64,000 nucleotides of DNA from Riptortus pedestris (lineage: Eukaryota > Arthropoda > Insecta > Hemiptera > Alydidae). The stretch is taken from NCBI GenBank assembly GCA_019009955.1, contig CM032229.1, positions 81,774,501 through 81,838,500 of the forward strand. The letters are read 5' to 3'. The notes under the pieces were generated by a model, which did not search any database, was not told where the DNA came from, and saw only the letters and a list, made by a program, of their open reading frames with translations. This document shows positions 22,127 to 32,707 of this stretch, piece after piece. The position numbers were made by a program, and so were the translations under genes. How positions within the stretch are numbered: the stretch's first letter is position 1; each line of letters opens with the position of its first letter.

Positions 22127-23850
22127 TTTTATTGTTAATAAAAAGATATTGTGACATTAAATACAACATTGTTCTTCCTCTAGAAGCTGCCGTGAACTGA
22201 AATCATAGCATTGCTGTCGGTATTGTTAAATAAACGATCCCCGGCACATTCTCTTGGTTGCCATTTTTATTCTTACTACAAAATATCCATTAGTTCAGCT
22301 GATCTTGCCTTTTTTGCCGTTCCCATGAAATATACTGCTATATCAGATGCCATTAACTTTTAATCTTCATATTTCGGACTCATGAATTCATTTCATAGAT
22401 TCCTCTAAAGTATTTCCAAATGCTGCATTTTTATTCTTACTACTAACATTTACAATTAGCACGTACTTCAATTATTATTAGTGTTTTTCCTGTAATAACA
22501 TCCTCCACGTTATTAACAGGCCTAGAGTAAAACACAAATTTTTGATGGACATTTGACAAAATTTTATGAAAATCACGCGATAAGTACATCAACAACTAAA
22601 ACCTTGTTCGGTAATAAGACTCGAGAAATTACACAGTTTAACTCAGTTCGGCGGTAGTACAAGTAACAGATGTACCATTCTTTGTGGTATCCAACTTTTC
22701 ATTTTTCTTCCTCGTTATTAGATTAATTAAAAATAGAAGTATTTGGGGTGGCAGTACACATTCTATTCTATTGAACACTCTACATTAGTTAATACGTCCG
22801 CGTATGGCGCATTCCCTGTATTGGCGCACAAATAAATAATGAATTCATTAAGAGAGTGCGTGTCATCTCTTTAGATTGTAATGTAGTCAGAACATAATAC
22901 AATGTAGTCATAAAGGGAATACAACGATGTCTCTCATCTTTATCTAGTATAAATGCATTAAAGTATCTTGGCTTAAAAGTCCATAATTATATCGGGCTAA
23001 ATCAGTTAATGTATTTTACTTATTAGAAACCCCCTATTTCGACGACCTGAAGATGACTGAAGGTAAATTACTGTTTTCTACATATAAATTTGGTAATGCC
23101 AGTCATAAAAAATATTTCTTTTGTCAGAATTTATAACAGTAGAATTTCGTAACTTAGCTAAATTTGTTTATCTTTGTTATTATAAAAAACAGTTAAAATA
23201 ACAATTCTTATTTACGAAATAATATTTTTCAAATATTTAATTTCCTTTTCTTTCTTTTTTCAGGTATACTAACAAATGAAAACTATCTATAATTCCGAAG
23301 AAACAAAAGTAAGTTATTAAATATTTTAAGATGGATTTATAAGTAACTATTCTTTTAATATCTATACAAAAATATGTAATCATGAAATGTCAACAGTTCC
23401 CGATGGTAAGAGTATTTCTCATTCTTGACTTTCATTCCGACAAGTGGCTCATTTTTTTAGTTTTATGACATCTCCAACTTAATGTGTTAACACATTATAA
23501 TATGTCATTAGAACCGTATAGAAATCTTTTATTGATAATGTTTATAACGCTAGAACTAGACAGCGGAGACTCTATTCCTTCCTAAATGTAGTACCGGTGC
23601 CAAACTAGTATAGATTTGACAAGTCAGGATCTACATGAACAGAATATTTTTTTTTTCTAACAGAGCCTAATGAACTAAGAAAGTCTTAATCCCTGAATAG
23701 ATAAACTAATTTGAAGAATCAACTAATCAGTATTTCTGTAACAGTCAGCAGTTCTGCAACAACTCAACTCTGCTAACAACTTCGTTCATAGATGTATCTA
23801 ATAGTACCCAGCAAGATTTAGCACATTCATAAATCTATTAGCTATTTTTT
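22127..23850. other. No gene recognised; one short HINE relic
   Basis: On the minus strand, 22541-22605 resembles the HINE 5' arm ('gatggacatttgac', 'aaaatcacgcgataagtac') without termini. The rest is AT-rich and featureless. Confidence 0.4.
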
Positions 23851-24408
23851 TTAGCAGAATCCCTTAAGGGAAATCAGCTATTGAGGTCGTACTCATGACG
23901 CGATTTTCGAAATTTTTCTTCAAATGTCCATCGATCCTACCTAGGAGATGACGAAAATGAGGTCCGTTCAAAACTGTGTGTGTATATATATATATATACA
24001 CACACATATTTGTCTGTTACTGCTCTAGCGGTCGCAGTTATTGTTTAATCGTTACCAAACTTGATATTTAGTCGCTTTATGTAAAAAGATAGATCAAGTT
24101 CGTTAATGGCAGTGGGAGGGGGGGGTTAGAGGGGAGGATTTTCGAATATTCGATCGTCGGATCGTAGAAGTGTATAGAATCAATCTTATTGCAAATTAAA
24201 TTTACTATAGTATTGCTACATACATTTCTTCTCTATCTTGATTATTAACCGAGATATTTGCATTTTTATTAAGTGTAACAGACGAGAGTGTTTCCCGCCA
24301 AAAGCTAGTTTGGCCGTTTTCGTAACTGTTCGAACCTCGTGAAATTTCTCTATTGTAAAACTTCACGTGGGAAATCTGCTTAGTTTACGCAGCCCCTGCG
24401 TGACGGAC
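23851..24408 (+). mobile_element. Complete HINE, subfamily I
   Basis: 558 bp from TTAGCAGAATCCCTTAAGGG to GACGGAC. The core is short and palindromic: TGTGTGTA, then TATATATATATATA, then TACACACACA. The G-rich tract is at 24114-24127. The 3' hairpin is intact. One small deletion removes 'gaaatcggacc' before the G tract. Confidence 0.85.
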
Positions 24409-25150
24409 GTTTTGCTATATTATTAATCATTATCAGTAACCTTTATGTTTAATTTATTAAATTACAGTTTGTTTCAATGGAAAATGTCATAAGCTATTCA
24501 TACTTTTGCAATCACTCAGATTATACAAGTCTATGGTGTAATAGTCCCCTAGCATAGAAATTACTAAACGAACCTGAACTTCAGGATTTTGAGAAAATTA
24601 GAAAAAAGTATCTAATTTTATTTAATATTATATATCTAACGTATTTGTTCCACTTTCAAAAGGAATGGTATAGATAATATTCGCAATTTGCATTCAGAGC
24701 TACAGGAAAAACGATTCAAAATATTTTGCAGTCCGCAGTTTTTCAGCAGTCTATTCATTGGGGCCGTATATTCATCATAATGTTTACTTTACTTAGTGGC
24801 TATTTGAATAAAACATATCGTTCATCAGATAGTGACACAAAATAAATATTATATTTTTTAACTTAATTTCTCTTCAATGGAAAGTTTGTATTGGTACATT
24901 TCACAGAAAGTAAACTGCACATCATTACTTATAATTATGGAACAATATATTATTATAGTCTTAGGATGTTTAAGGAATACCTATTTTAACCAATTTTAAT
25001 TTGATCAATGACAGAGTAAAAGTTACTGCTTGAAAATTAATATTGCTACCACGCCAAACATTAGGTAAAAACAGCGTTTATTTGGTTACTCAATTGACTT
25101 AAGCTTTTGATTGTTGATAGACAGTGTGGTCATATCATGGATAAATACCG
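24409..25150. other. No gene recognised
   Basis: AT-rich sequence without long frames or visible element ends. Confidence 0.3.
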
Positions 25151-25158
25151 AATAGGAC

Positions 25159-25614
25159 AGGCGTTCCCAAACTATTTTGGGCAAAATACCACATTTTCAA
25201 AATGAACTGATATCTCAGACCCCCAAACCTAATTAATTATTTTAAAAATCCAATATCTAATTTTAACCCCTATTATACAAAATACTTACCAATTTAAAAC
25301 TTCTCCGGTTGGTTAAGTGAAAAAACTTTAGATCATTTTCTTATCAAAATAATTAGATATAAAACGCTTATAGATTTGTTGAGTTTTTCAATTGTACAGC
25401 AATGATTCTTGCTACTAAAATATTAGTCATTCTTATAACAAGTTGGAACACGGAACTCAACTAATACAATATCTTGAAAGTTTCAAATAAGCACTTGTGT
25501 TAATGGGGATTTAAAGACCTCATCGACCCCAAAATCAGTTTTCGTTTACGCCGACCCCTGAAAAAACGATTTCGACGGCTTGTGGTGGATAGGGACGACT
25601 TTGGGAATTTCGGG
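25159..25614. mobile_element. Non-autonomous hAT-like element with 8-bp target duplication
   Basis: The 456-bp segment is bracketed by perfect direct repeats AATAGGAC (25151-25158 and 25615-25622). The left end is AGGCGTTCCCAAAC; the right end read on the other strand is CCCGAAATTCCCAAAG, so both share TTCCCAAA near the terminus. An 8-bp duplication with CAGGxGTTCCCAAAC-type ends is typical of hAT elements. There is no transposase inside. Degenerate TIRs suggest age. Confidence 0.6.
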
Positions 25615-25622
25615 AATAGGAC

Positions 25623-26689
25623 TTAAAAGATTTACTACAATAAATCCTTAATTAATGCCGAAAATAATACTTTAATCTTATTTCGTGTTCGTATACTTAA
25701 AAATAAATGAAATGTATTGTTCATGAAAAATGATGATATTCTTCAGTTACTTTAATTCAATATAACCCGATTCGATAAAACTCATTCATCTTTTGTGTTT
25801 AAGGTATTGGATTTAAAAAAAAAAGATAAGATTGACAACAAAGTATAAATCCTCACAATGCTAGTCGTTCAAGAATTCATATAGATTCGTATGAGATAGT
25901 AAACTTTTTTAGTGGGGCGTAACCCTTTCCGGCAAGTCCATGGTTTAGTGTTGTTTTCTCCTAGAGAAGGTGAGCCGGGCGGTAAAAACTATTCTCACTA
26001 GTGGAAGGGGCGGGTCGTTTTGGACTTGGGTTTATATCTCGAGGTTAGTGCTCCAAGCTTACTGTCCGACCTTTCTAACTCCAGCAGGATCTAGCCTCTA
26101 CTTAACTATAGTACTTTTCTACAACTACCTTCGTCCTCACACTAACGCCTAGTTTAGTAGGCACAACCTAAATGTTACTGCTGGGGATTCGCCCAGTAAT
26201 TCCGGAGTACATTACTTTATACAGCCGTCACAACCCAGGCCGTTCATTTCTTCTGCAGTCTATAAACGGTTTTAAGGAAGAATCTTTAATGCGGTGAACA
26301 TTTGAAAATCTTGTTTTTTTATAAAGGGACGCACATAAGACGTTCCGAGAACAAACGAGAATATTGGGTTATACCCTTATTAATTCGTGATTGATTGACC
26401 ACCATGTTAAGGGTTGTAAACCCCATAACATAACAGTGTTTTTTCACTAGTGCTGGGGTGTGTCTTCATTTGAGTTAGGCGTAATGTACTTTGTGAACCT
26501 ATAGCCATGGGTTTAGCTCTTGTGTGGGCAATATGAATATATTTAGTGATGAGCTACAATAATAAAACTAACTACAATCTTCTGTTCTAACCTAACGGGA
26601 GAAAGGTGGCAAACTGTAGATCAGCACGCATAGCACGAATTGGATTAATAATAAGAATATATATACGAATTTTGATAGCAATATTAATA
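25623..26689. other. No gene recognised
   Basis: A slightly GC-richer stretch at 25915-26260 holds a 60-codon frame without motif. I see no termini. Confidence 0.3.
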
Positions 26690-27231
26690 ATTAGGGCAAA
26701 TCTGGGCAGCAACCGGCCCGCTGTAAGATTTGGCCCGACACGCCAGACATTTTGAAAACCCAATTAAACAAAAATATTAAAATACTTACTCCAAATGAGG
26801 AAGATGAGGATGGATTCGTGCGTTTGGCAGTACTTATAAATGCGAATAATTCTTTTCAATGATGAAAGTTAATAAATCCAAACATCGTATAAGGCTAACT
26901 GGCATTAATTTGAAAAATTCTTTACGTCTTTGTATCAGTGGAATTAATTCAAACATCGATGGATTATTTCCCAAATTCAAGTTCCAAGTGTCTCATTGAT
27001 TTCGTTCTTTGTATAAATCCAAATGATACGATTTAATTATAATGTTATACGTATTACATATTTTTATTTCATTTTGTCAATTTAATAAATTGTATTATTA
27101 TTACATTGTTGTATAATTTCATGTCTCATACCTATCGTTAAAAATGATGAACACTACTTTTAAAAGCGGCCCGCGAACGTATTTGCACAGTAAAGTTTGG
27201 CCCACAACATGTCAAAGGTTGCCCGTACCTG
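26690..27231. mobile_element. Probable hAT remnant (right terminus preserved)
   Basis: The right part (27168-27231) reads GCGGCCCGCGAACG, 'aaagtttggcccacaac', ATGTCAAAGGTTGCCCGTAC and CTG. Read from the end this is CAG...GGGCAACCTTTGACATG followed by GGGCCAAA, a form common at hAT termini. A second GGCCCG-rich patch (26710-26755) may be the degraded other end. I cannot define a left boundary or a target duplication. Confidence 0.4.
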
Positions 27232-27420
27232 CATTAGGGGTTTGCATTAGTCATTCGAGATACTCTTCATATACCTATTGTAGTGGGTTCGAATCCCAAG
27301 TGGACAGTAACACATTATTTAGTGATGGTCTTACCAAATTACGTGCTTAAATTGAACCCTGACCAGAAGTGACTGGATATCCTGTCTTGGCAGCATAAAA
27401 CAACTTCAATATTTAATTAG
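27232..27420 (+). mobile_element. tRNA-derived SINE, copy 1
   Basis: A perfect RNA polymerase III B box, GGTTCGAATCC, lies at 27286-27296. 32 bp further on is TTATTTAGTGATGG, also found 31 bp after the B box of the copy at 45065-45245. Both share a later 'ccctgrcyagaa' block and 'ggwtatcctg'-like sequence. The tRNA-like head plus a shared unrelated body is SINE structure. The A box is only loosely recognisable. It lies directly after the hAT terminus. Confidence 0.55.
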
Positions 27421-28740
27421 TATATCATTTAATGACACTGAAACAATTCGGAGTGATCAACTACCAATATTTACAATATAACCAACACAATTGAAAATTA
27501 CCCCAGATTTGTTTCAAGGGCATGAGAAGTATGGACTTAGTCAATATGAAATTTTGACTTAAATTCAGATACAGCCGAGTGAATGGTAACCGGTTACCAC
27601 AGAGCTATTAGAATAAATAGCCGTACTGACCCACAGATAGGAGGGAACTAAAGCTAACTCGGTCGAAAGTAACTGGGAGTCTCGCTTCCCGTTTGCCTCC
27701 GACAATTACGAGAACTTCTGTCCTGAAGTCCAACTGTTATGAAGTTCTCGCAAACCAGTCCTGAAGGGGAAAGCATTAAAAGTTGGGATTATAAAGTTGG
27801 GTATATATCGGGCCTTGGACGCTTAATGCCGTCCCCCCGTCCCCCGCTATCCACGGGCTAACAAGGGAAAACGTCTCCAAGTGTTTAATTGGTAGAAAAT
27901 TACTTGTTTAAACGAACCGTACCATGTGGTACCATGTTGCTCATAATTTTAGCCGGAAAAACGGCAAACAAGTGGAAAAGTGGTCCTCGTCAAGGATTTA
28001 ATTTTATCAAGCGATGAAAGTCTGTAGAGTAATTCTAAAAACTCTTAGCTCAGCCAGCACTCATTCAATTTTTTTTTTTTATTATTAAATCTTTAGAATA
28101 AATTAACCACAGAACGATTCTAAAAATTATCAGTTTTATCATTTGATAGCTCAATAGGCGAGGACAAAACGAACTCATTATTGACTAAATTACACCTGGT
28201 ATTATTCGAGATTTCGAGAGCTTTATAGCTCAACTTGGCGTGGGTGGCTTTTACTCCTTTATCCGCTTTATAAGTTTCTTTTCATTCAATGAAATATTCA
28301 ATTCCCTTTGATGTTTAAAATATTATGAATGGATAAATTTATTATTAATACACCATTAAATTTTGCGTAGTAGAGAGTGAAACCCCTCTTTTGACGCCAG
28401 GTTATGTATTTAAAAATACGCCAGAACTAATTAAGCAGGTTTCCCACACGTAGGAATGATACAACTTGACGATCACTCATCATTATCCCGTTACTCTAAG
28501 TAGCCAATATATAAGACATAAACTAGCTTTGAGGTGCTATGTAATATAACAACTTAACTTGAACCCTGGATGGAAATTAGTGGTATACAAAAAGAATACT
28601 TAGGAATACCTGGTGTTGGGGGGGGGTTCTATTTTTTACCTTCACCATTCTGCCATTGTAGCAATTTAAAGAAAAAAGACACTAATAATGGCTATGCAAC
28701 ACCACCACAATTATTTATCAATAAAACCATAGAGTTTGTA
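27421..28740. other. No gene recognised; short hairpin at 27709-27750
   Basis: CGAGAACTTC (27709-27718) and GAAGTTCTCG (27741-27750) form a perfect 10-bp stem with a 22-nt loop. A GC-richer stretch 27550-27860 surrounds it. No coding frame is recognisable. Confidence 0.45.
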
Positions 28741-28814
28741 TTAGCAGATTTCCGAAATTTTTCTTCAAATGAACGACCTTTCCTAGGAAATGATGTAAAT
28801 GAGGTCCGTTCAAA

Positions 28815-28845
<31 letters not shown>

Positions 28846-28905
28846 GTCTGTTACCGCTCTAGCGGTCGTAATTTTCCTTTAATCGGTACCATACTCGATA
28901 CTGTC
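28741..28905 (+). mobile_element. Truncated HINE 5' half
   Basis: It starts TTAGCAGATTTCC but has lost the right half of the palindrome and about 30 bp of arm. The (AT)n core is at 28819-28844, followed by TGTCTGTTACCGCTCTAGCG. The match is lost around 28900. Confidence 0.75.
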
Positions 28906-29090
28906 AAGCTGATCTTGAATACCTCATTACTATTTTGATGAATATTTAATGGCTGATAGATTTAATTAGTTTTAATTATAAGTTTTGATATCGGAAAGGT
29001 CTCCTTTCAGCATGTGAGGATATACGGTAAAATTCAAAGAAATGCTTAAGAAGAGGGTCTTGATTCAAAATATCTGTAGACATATCACCA

Positions 29091-29183
29091 TTAGTAGATT
29101 TCCCTTAAGGGAAATCAGCTATTGAGGTCGTACTTTCCCAGGAGATGACGAAAATGAGGTCAGTTCAAAATTGTGTGTGTGTG

Positions 29184-29252
<69 letters not shown>

Positions 29253-29727
29253 GTCTGTTACCACTCTAGTGGTCGCAATTGTTTTCTTATCGTTGACGAA
29301 CTTGATACGAGTATATAGTTGTTTTATGTAAAAGAAAGATCAAGTTCGATAACGGCTGAAATCGGACCAGCGTGAGTGGGGGGTGGTAGAGGAGGGAGAC
29401 TTTCGAAAATTTTTAATAGCTCCGTTATTATGCGTCGGATCGAAAAACTGTATAGAACCAATCATATTGCAAATGTAATGTTCTATAAATGTTGCTATGT
29501 ACATTTTTTCATTATCTCTACTATTAACCGAGATTTTTGCATTTATGGTCTTGAGTAAATCCCCATTCCTACTCGTCTCATATTAAAAATATACTATTAT
29601 GTTTTGAAGTACTTTATTTGAAGCCTTAATACCAAATATTGTTATCATTGAACTTTTACGTTTCGAGATAAATGCAAATACGTAACGAACGTGGGAAATC
29701 TGCTTAGTTAACGCAGCCGTGAAGGAC
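29091..29727 (+). mobile_element. Full-length HINE, subfamily II, first of a head-to-tail pair
   Basis: It starts TTAGTAGATTTCCCTTAAGG. The core is GTGTGTGTGTG then (AT)n to 29251. The body carries the subfamily II markers, including 'ctcatattaaaaatatactattatg' and 'aacgtgggaaatctgcttag'. The 3' hairpin has a small deletion (ACGCAGCCGTGAAGGAC). Only 5 bp separate it from the next copy. Confidence 0.8.
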
Positions 29728-29852
29728 TTTTATTAGCAGATTTCCCTTGAGGGAAATCAGCTATTGAGGTCGTACTCATGACGCGATTTTCGAAAAATTT
29801 CTTCAAATGTCCATCGGTCCTACCCAGGAGATAACGAAAATGAGGTCCGTTC

Positions 29853-29901
<49 letters not shown>

Positions 29902-29907
29902 TATATA

Positions 29908-30046
29908 CAGGGTGTCCCCAAACCAAACGTCCAAACTTCAGGGATCGATAGAGTATCGAAAAACTAAGAAAAAAAGTCCTCTGGCATATGTCTCGTTTTG
30001 GCTTCGTTTTTGAGAAAATCACAAAAAACTGAAAATAGTTGTGCAA
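29908..30046 (+). repeat. Left 139-bp terminal inverted repeat of the mariner-type element
   Basis: It pairs with 31774-31912. The outermost 22 bp are identical in the two repeats. Confidence 0.9.
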
Positions 30047-30316
30047 AAAGTGTATTTTTTTTAATAATGTATTTAAATTACAAAAAACTATTTGCTTTTT
30101 GAGTAAGCTTAATTTTTTAATTTACGAGGAATAAATTTAGAAAAGATGAATATTCTCACGCTTTCCTTATCAATAAAACGTCTAGGTTGAGTGTTTAAAC
30201 TTAAAAAGAAAGGATTAAAATGTTTACTATCATTTTAATCCTTTTTGGGGGGAATCCAGCCTCGCATTCTCACTCATTAGTGGTGTTGCTAGTACTGTTC
30301 AGTGAAGTCAACAAAT

Positions 30317-31444
30317 ATGGCTAGATTTACCAACGCTGAATACGCGGACATAGTCTACGTCTACGGATTCTGCGATGGCAATGCACGTCAGGCAGTTCGG
30401 GAATATCGCAGACGGTTTCCTGACCGAGAAACCCCACACAGAGGTGTTTTTACCAGCACTTTCAGAAGGCTTCGAGAGACTGGGTCCTTCTCATGTAATC
30501 GACGTGGAAACCGTATGCAGGCTCCGATGGAAGCCGACCTGAGGCGGAGGGAGAGGATACTGAAGCACTTCAATACCAACCCTAGCACAAGCGTCCGGAG
30601 AGCTGCTTCAGTTCTAAGCATACCAAAGACTACCATTTGGCGCACATTAAGGGCTGACCGCAGGCATGCTTACCATGTACAAAAGGTACAAAATTTAATA
30701 CCCCGCCGATTAAATGTCTCTAATTGGTACAAAGAACAATTGCAAAACGATGTAAACTTAAGTTCGAAAGTAATCTGGACGGACGAAGCGACTTTTACAC
30801 GTGCGGGCATATTCAATCAAAGAAACTACCACCTTTGGGCACATGAAAATCCCCGCGCTGTTAGAGAATTTCACTACCAGCATGAGTTTTCTGTAAACGT
30901 GTGGGTCGGTTTTTGTTATAATCGCATAATAGGTCCCGTATTTTTACCTGCTCGACTTCACGCTGAAAGTTATCATCTATTCCTGGAGAATGACTTACGT
31001 GCACTTTTGGAAGATATCCCTTTGGAAACAAGGCTTGAGAGCTGGTTTCAACTCGATGGTTGTCCTGCACATTACGGAAGGGCCGTACGAGACTGGTTGG
31101 ACATCAACTACCCAGGTCGCTGGATAGGACGAGGTGGGCCGGTGCCTTGGCCTCCCCGGTCTCCGGACCTCACGCCACTAGATTTCTTCGTGTGGGGATA
31201 CGTGAAAGAAAGTGTCTACCGAGAGCCCGTTCGCACAAGGGATGACCTCATCGAGCGCATCAGAATGGTTTGCAACCAACTCACCACAGAACAATGTTTA
31301 GATGCAGTGCGATCTGTGATGCGTGTATTGCAGCGAGAGGCCAGCACTTCGAACAACATTTACGTTGACGCTTTAGAAATTAATGATGTAATTTTAGAGA
31401 AGGTAAAACCTTCAAAATTTTCAGGTTTTTTTTTTTTTCACTAA
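30317..31444 (+). CDS. Tc1/mariner-superfamily transposase, DD41D
   Basis: It catalyses cut-and-paste transposition by recognising the element's inverted repeats and cleaving at TA sites, presumably in the nucleus. I start at ATG 30317 (MARFTNAEYADIV), giving 375 residues; an upstream in-frame GTG at 30302 is unlikely to be used. Residues 5-60 look like an N-terminal helix-turn-helix of the DUF4817 type; a second helix-turn-helix (SVRRAASVLSIPKTTIWRTL) lies at about 92-111. The DDE/D domain follows, with D156 in WTDEATF, D247 in FQLDGCPAHYG and D289 in PDLTPLDFF. The last two are separated by 41 residues, the spacing of the DD41D (Visitor) group. The frame has no stop or shift. The last residues are a phenylalanine run encoded by poly(T), so a replication slip may have altered the C-terminus. 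No intron is apparent. Confidence 0.9.
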   Translation: MARFTNAEYADIVYVYGFCDGNARQAVREYRRRFPDRETPHRGVFTSTFRRLRETGSFSCNRRGNRMQAPMEADLRRRERILKHFNTNPSTSVRRAASVLSIPKTTIWRTLRADRRHAYHVQKVQNLIPRRLNVSNWYKEQLQNDVNLSSKVIWTDEATFTRAGIFNQRNYHLWAHENPRAVREFHYQHEFSVNVWVGFCYNRIIGPVFLPARLHAESYHLFLENDLRALLEDIPLETRLESWFQLDGCPAHYGRAVRDWLDINYPGRWIGRGGPVPWPPRSPDLTPLDFFVWGYVKESVYREPVRTRDDLIERIRMVCNQLTTEQCLDAVRSVMRVLQREASTSNNIYVDALEINDVILEKVKPSKFSGFFFFH

Positions 31445-31773
31445 GGGAGACCCATATAAAAACTGAAACATTTATGTTTTCCAAGTAAGAATATTTAATT
31501 ATTTTATTAATTTTCTAAATTTTTAATCTTTTTCTATGTTTTAATCTTCAGTTATTGTTCATAATGTTATCTACTTTAAATAGGTATTTTTTTTATACTA
31601 TGATTATTTGAATAAAAAAGTATTGATAATTTTTTCTTAATAAAAAATAATTTTTTTTTCAATACCTTTCTGTTAGTATAAGATTAGAATACAATAATTG
31701 TATTGGAATAACATTTATTGCTAAAATTCATTCAAGGAATAAAATCCGCTCTTCCATTGGCCTTAACTAGTTG

Positions 31774-31912
31774 TTGCACAACTATTTTTAGTTTTTTGTG
31801 ATTTTCTCGAAAACGAAGCGAAAACGAGGCATATGCCAGAGGACTTTTTGTTTTAGTTTTTCGATCCTCTATTGATCCCTAAAGTTTGGCCGTTTGGTTT
31901 GGGGACACCCTG
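31774..31912 (-). repeat. Right 139-bp terminal inverted repeat of the mariner-type element
   Basis: It pairs with 29908-30046 and ends GGGGACACCCTG immediately before the TA duplication. Confidence 0.9.
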
Positions 31913-32707
31913 TATATTTGTCTGTTAACGTTCTAGCGGTCGCAATTTTTGTTTGATCGTTACGAAACTCGATATTTAACTGTTTTATGTAAAAAGACAG
32001 ATCCAGTTCGTTAATGGCTGAAATCGGACCAGAGGGAGGGGGGGGTTCAGAGGGGGATTTTCGATAATTCAAAATATCTCCGTTATTATGCATCGGATCG
32101 AAACATTGTATATGATCAATCTTATTGCAAATTAAATTTACTATAAATATTAATATATACGTTTATTCTCTATCTTGAATATTAACCGAGATATTTGCAT
32201 TTTTCTGATTTCAGCAAACCGCCACTTCTACTCATGTTACGTAAACAATACTCTGCAACATAATAAATCACATTATTGAAAGTTTAAATAAAAAAAATTG
32301 TATTCAAGAGACCTTTATTATACGAGATACATGCAAATATGTCCTGGTGACTCCCCCCCCCATCTTAAAGTTTTGGACTACTAAAATTTTATTGATTGAG
32401 ATAACAATTATTCTGACTCATTATTAATTACAGTACTAGATATAGTAAATAGTTCTCAATAAAATTAATGTGTTATATTCTGATATATTTCAGTAATTGT
32501 TTTTCTTTCCGGTGTGAGGCAGGCCGACCCGTTTGTTTACATTTCTAACCTAACGCTTCCTGTCGGCAGGTTATTGAAATTGGATGAAACATTTCTTATT
32601 TCCGTTTGTATTTATTCACGGTGTTGTGTTACCAGTATGTATATTTATCTATTACTAAACTTCATGAGGGAAATCTGCTTAGTTTACGCAGCTTCTGCGT
32701 GACGGAC

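Larger units (their letters stand above)
29908..31912 (+). mobile_element. Complete Tc1/mariner-superfamily transposon (DD41D), 2,005 bp
   Basis: It is bounded by TA on both sides (29906-29907, 31913-31914), the standard target duplication of the superfamily. The ends are inverted repeats of 139 bp (29908-30046 and 31774-31912) starting CAGGGTGTCCCCAAACC; I count 10 differences between the two by eye, so the copy has aged somewhat. A single intact transposase frame lies between them. Insertion into the (AT)n core of a HINE fits TA-target use. The autonomy of this copy cannot be judged from sequence alone. Confidence 0.9.
29733..32707 (+). mobile_element. HINE, subfamily III, carrying a mariner-type transposon in its (AT)n core
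   Basis: The 5' part (29733-29907) starts TTAGCAGATTTCCCTTGAGG and runs through the arm into the (AT)n tract. The 3' part resumes at 31913 with TATATTTGTCTGTTAACG and continues through the G-rich tract, 'gccacttctactcatgttac', a C-run (32355-32363), 'cctaacgcttcctgtcggcagg' to the hairpin and GACGGAC at 32707. Without the transposon the element is about 970 bp. The inverted copy at 38168-38984 is a close relative without the insert. Confidence 0.8.

Noticed and set aside
23047..23075. CTGAAGATGACTGAAGG
   Set aside because: CTGAAGA is present, but there is no GAAA at the right distance and no stem.
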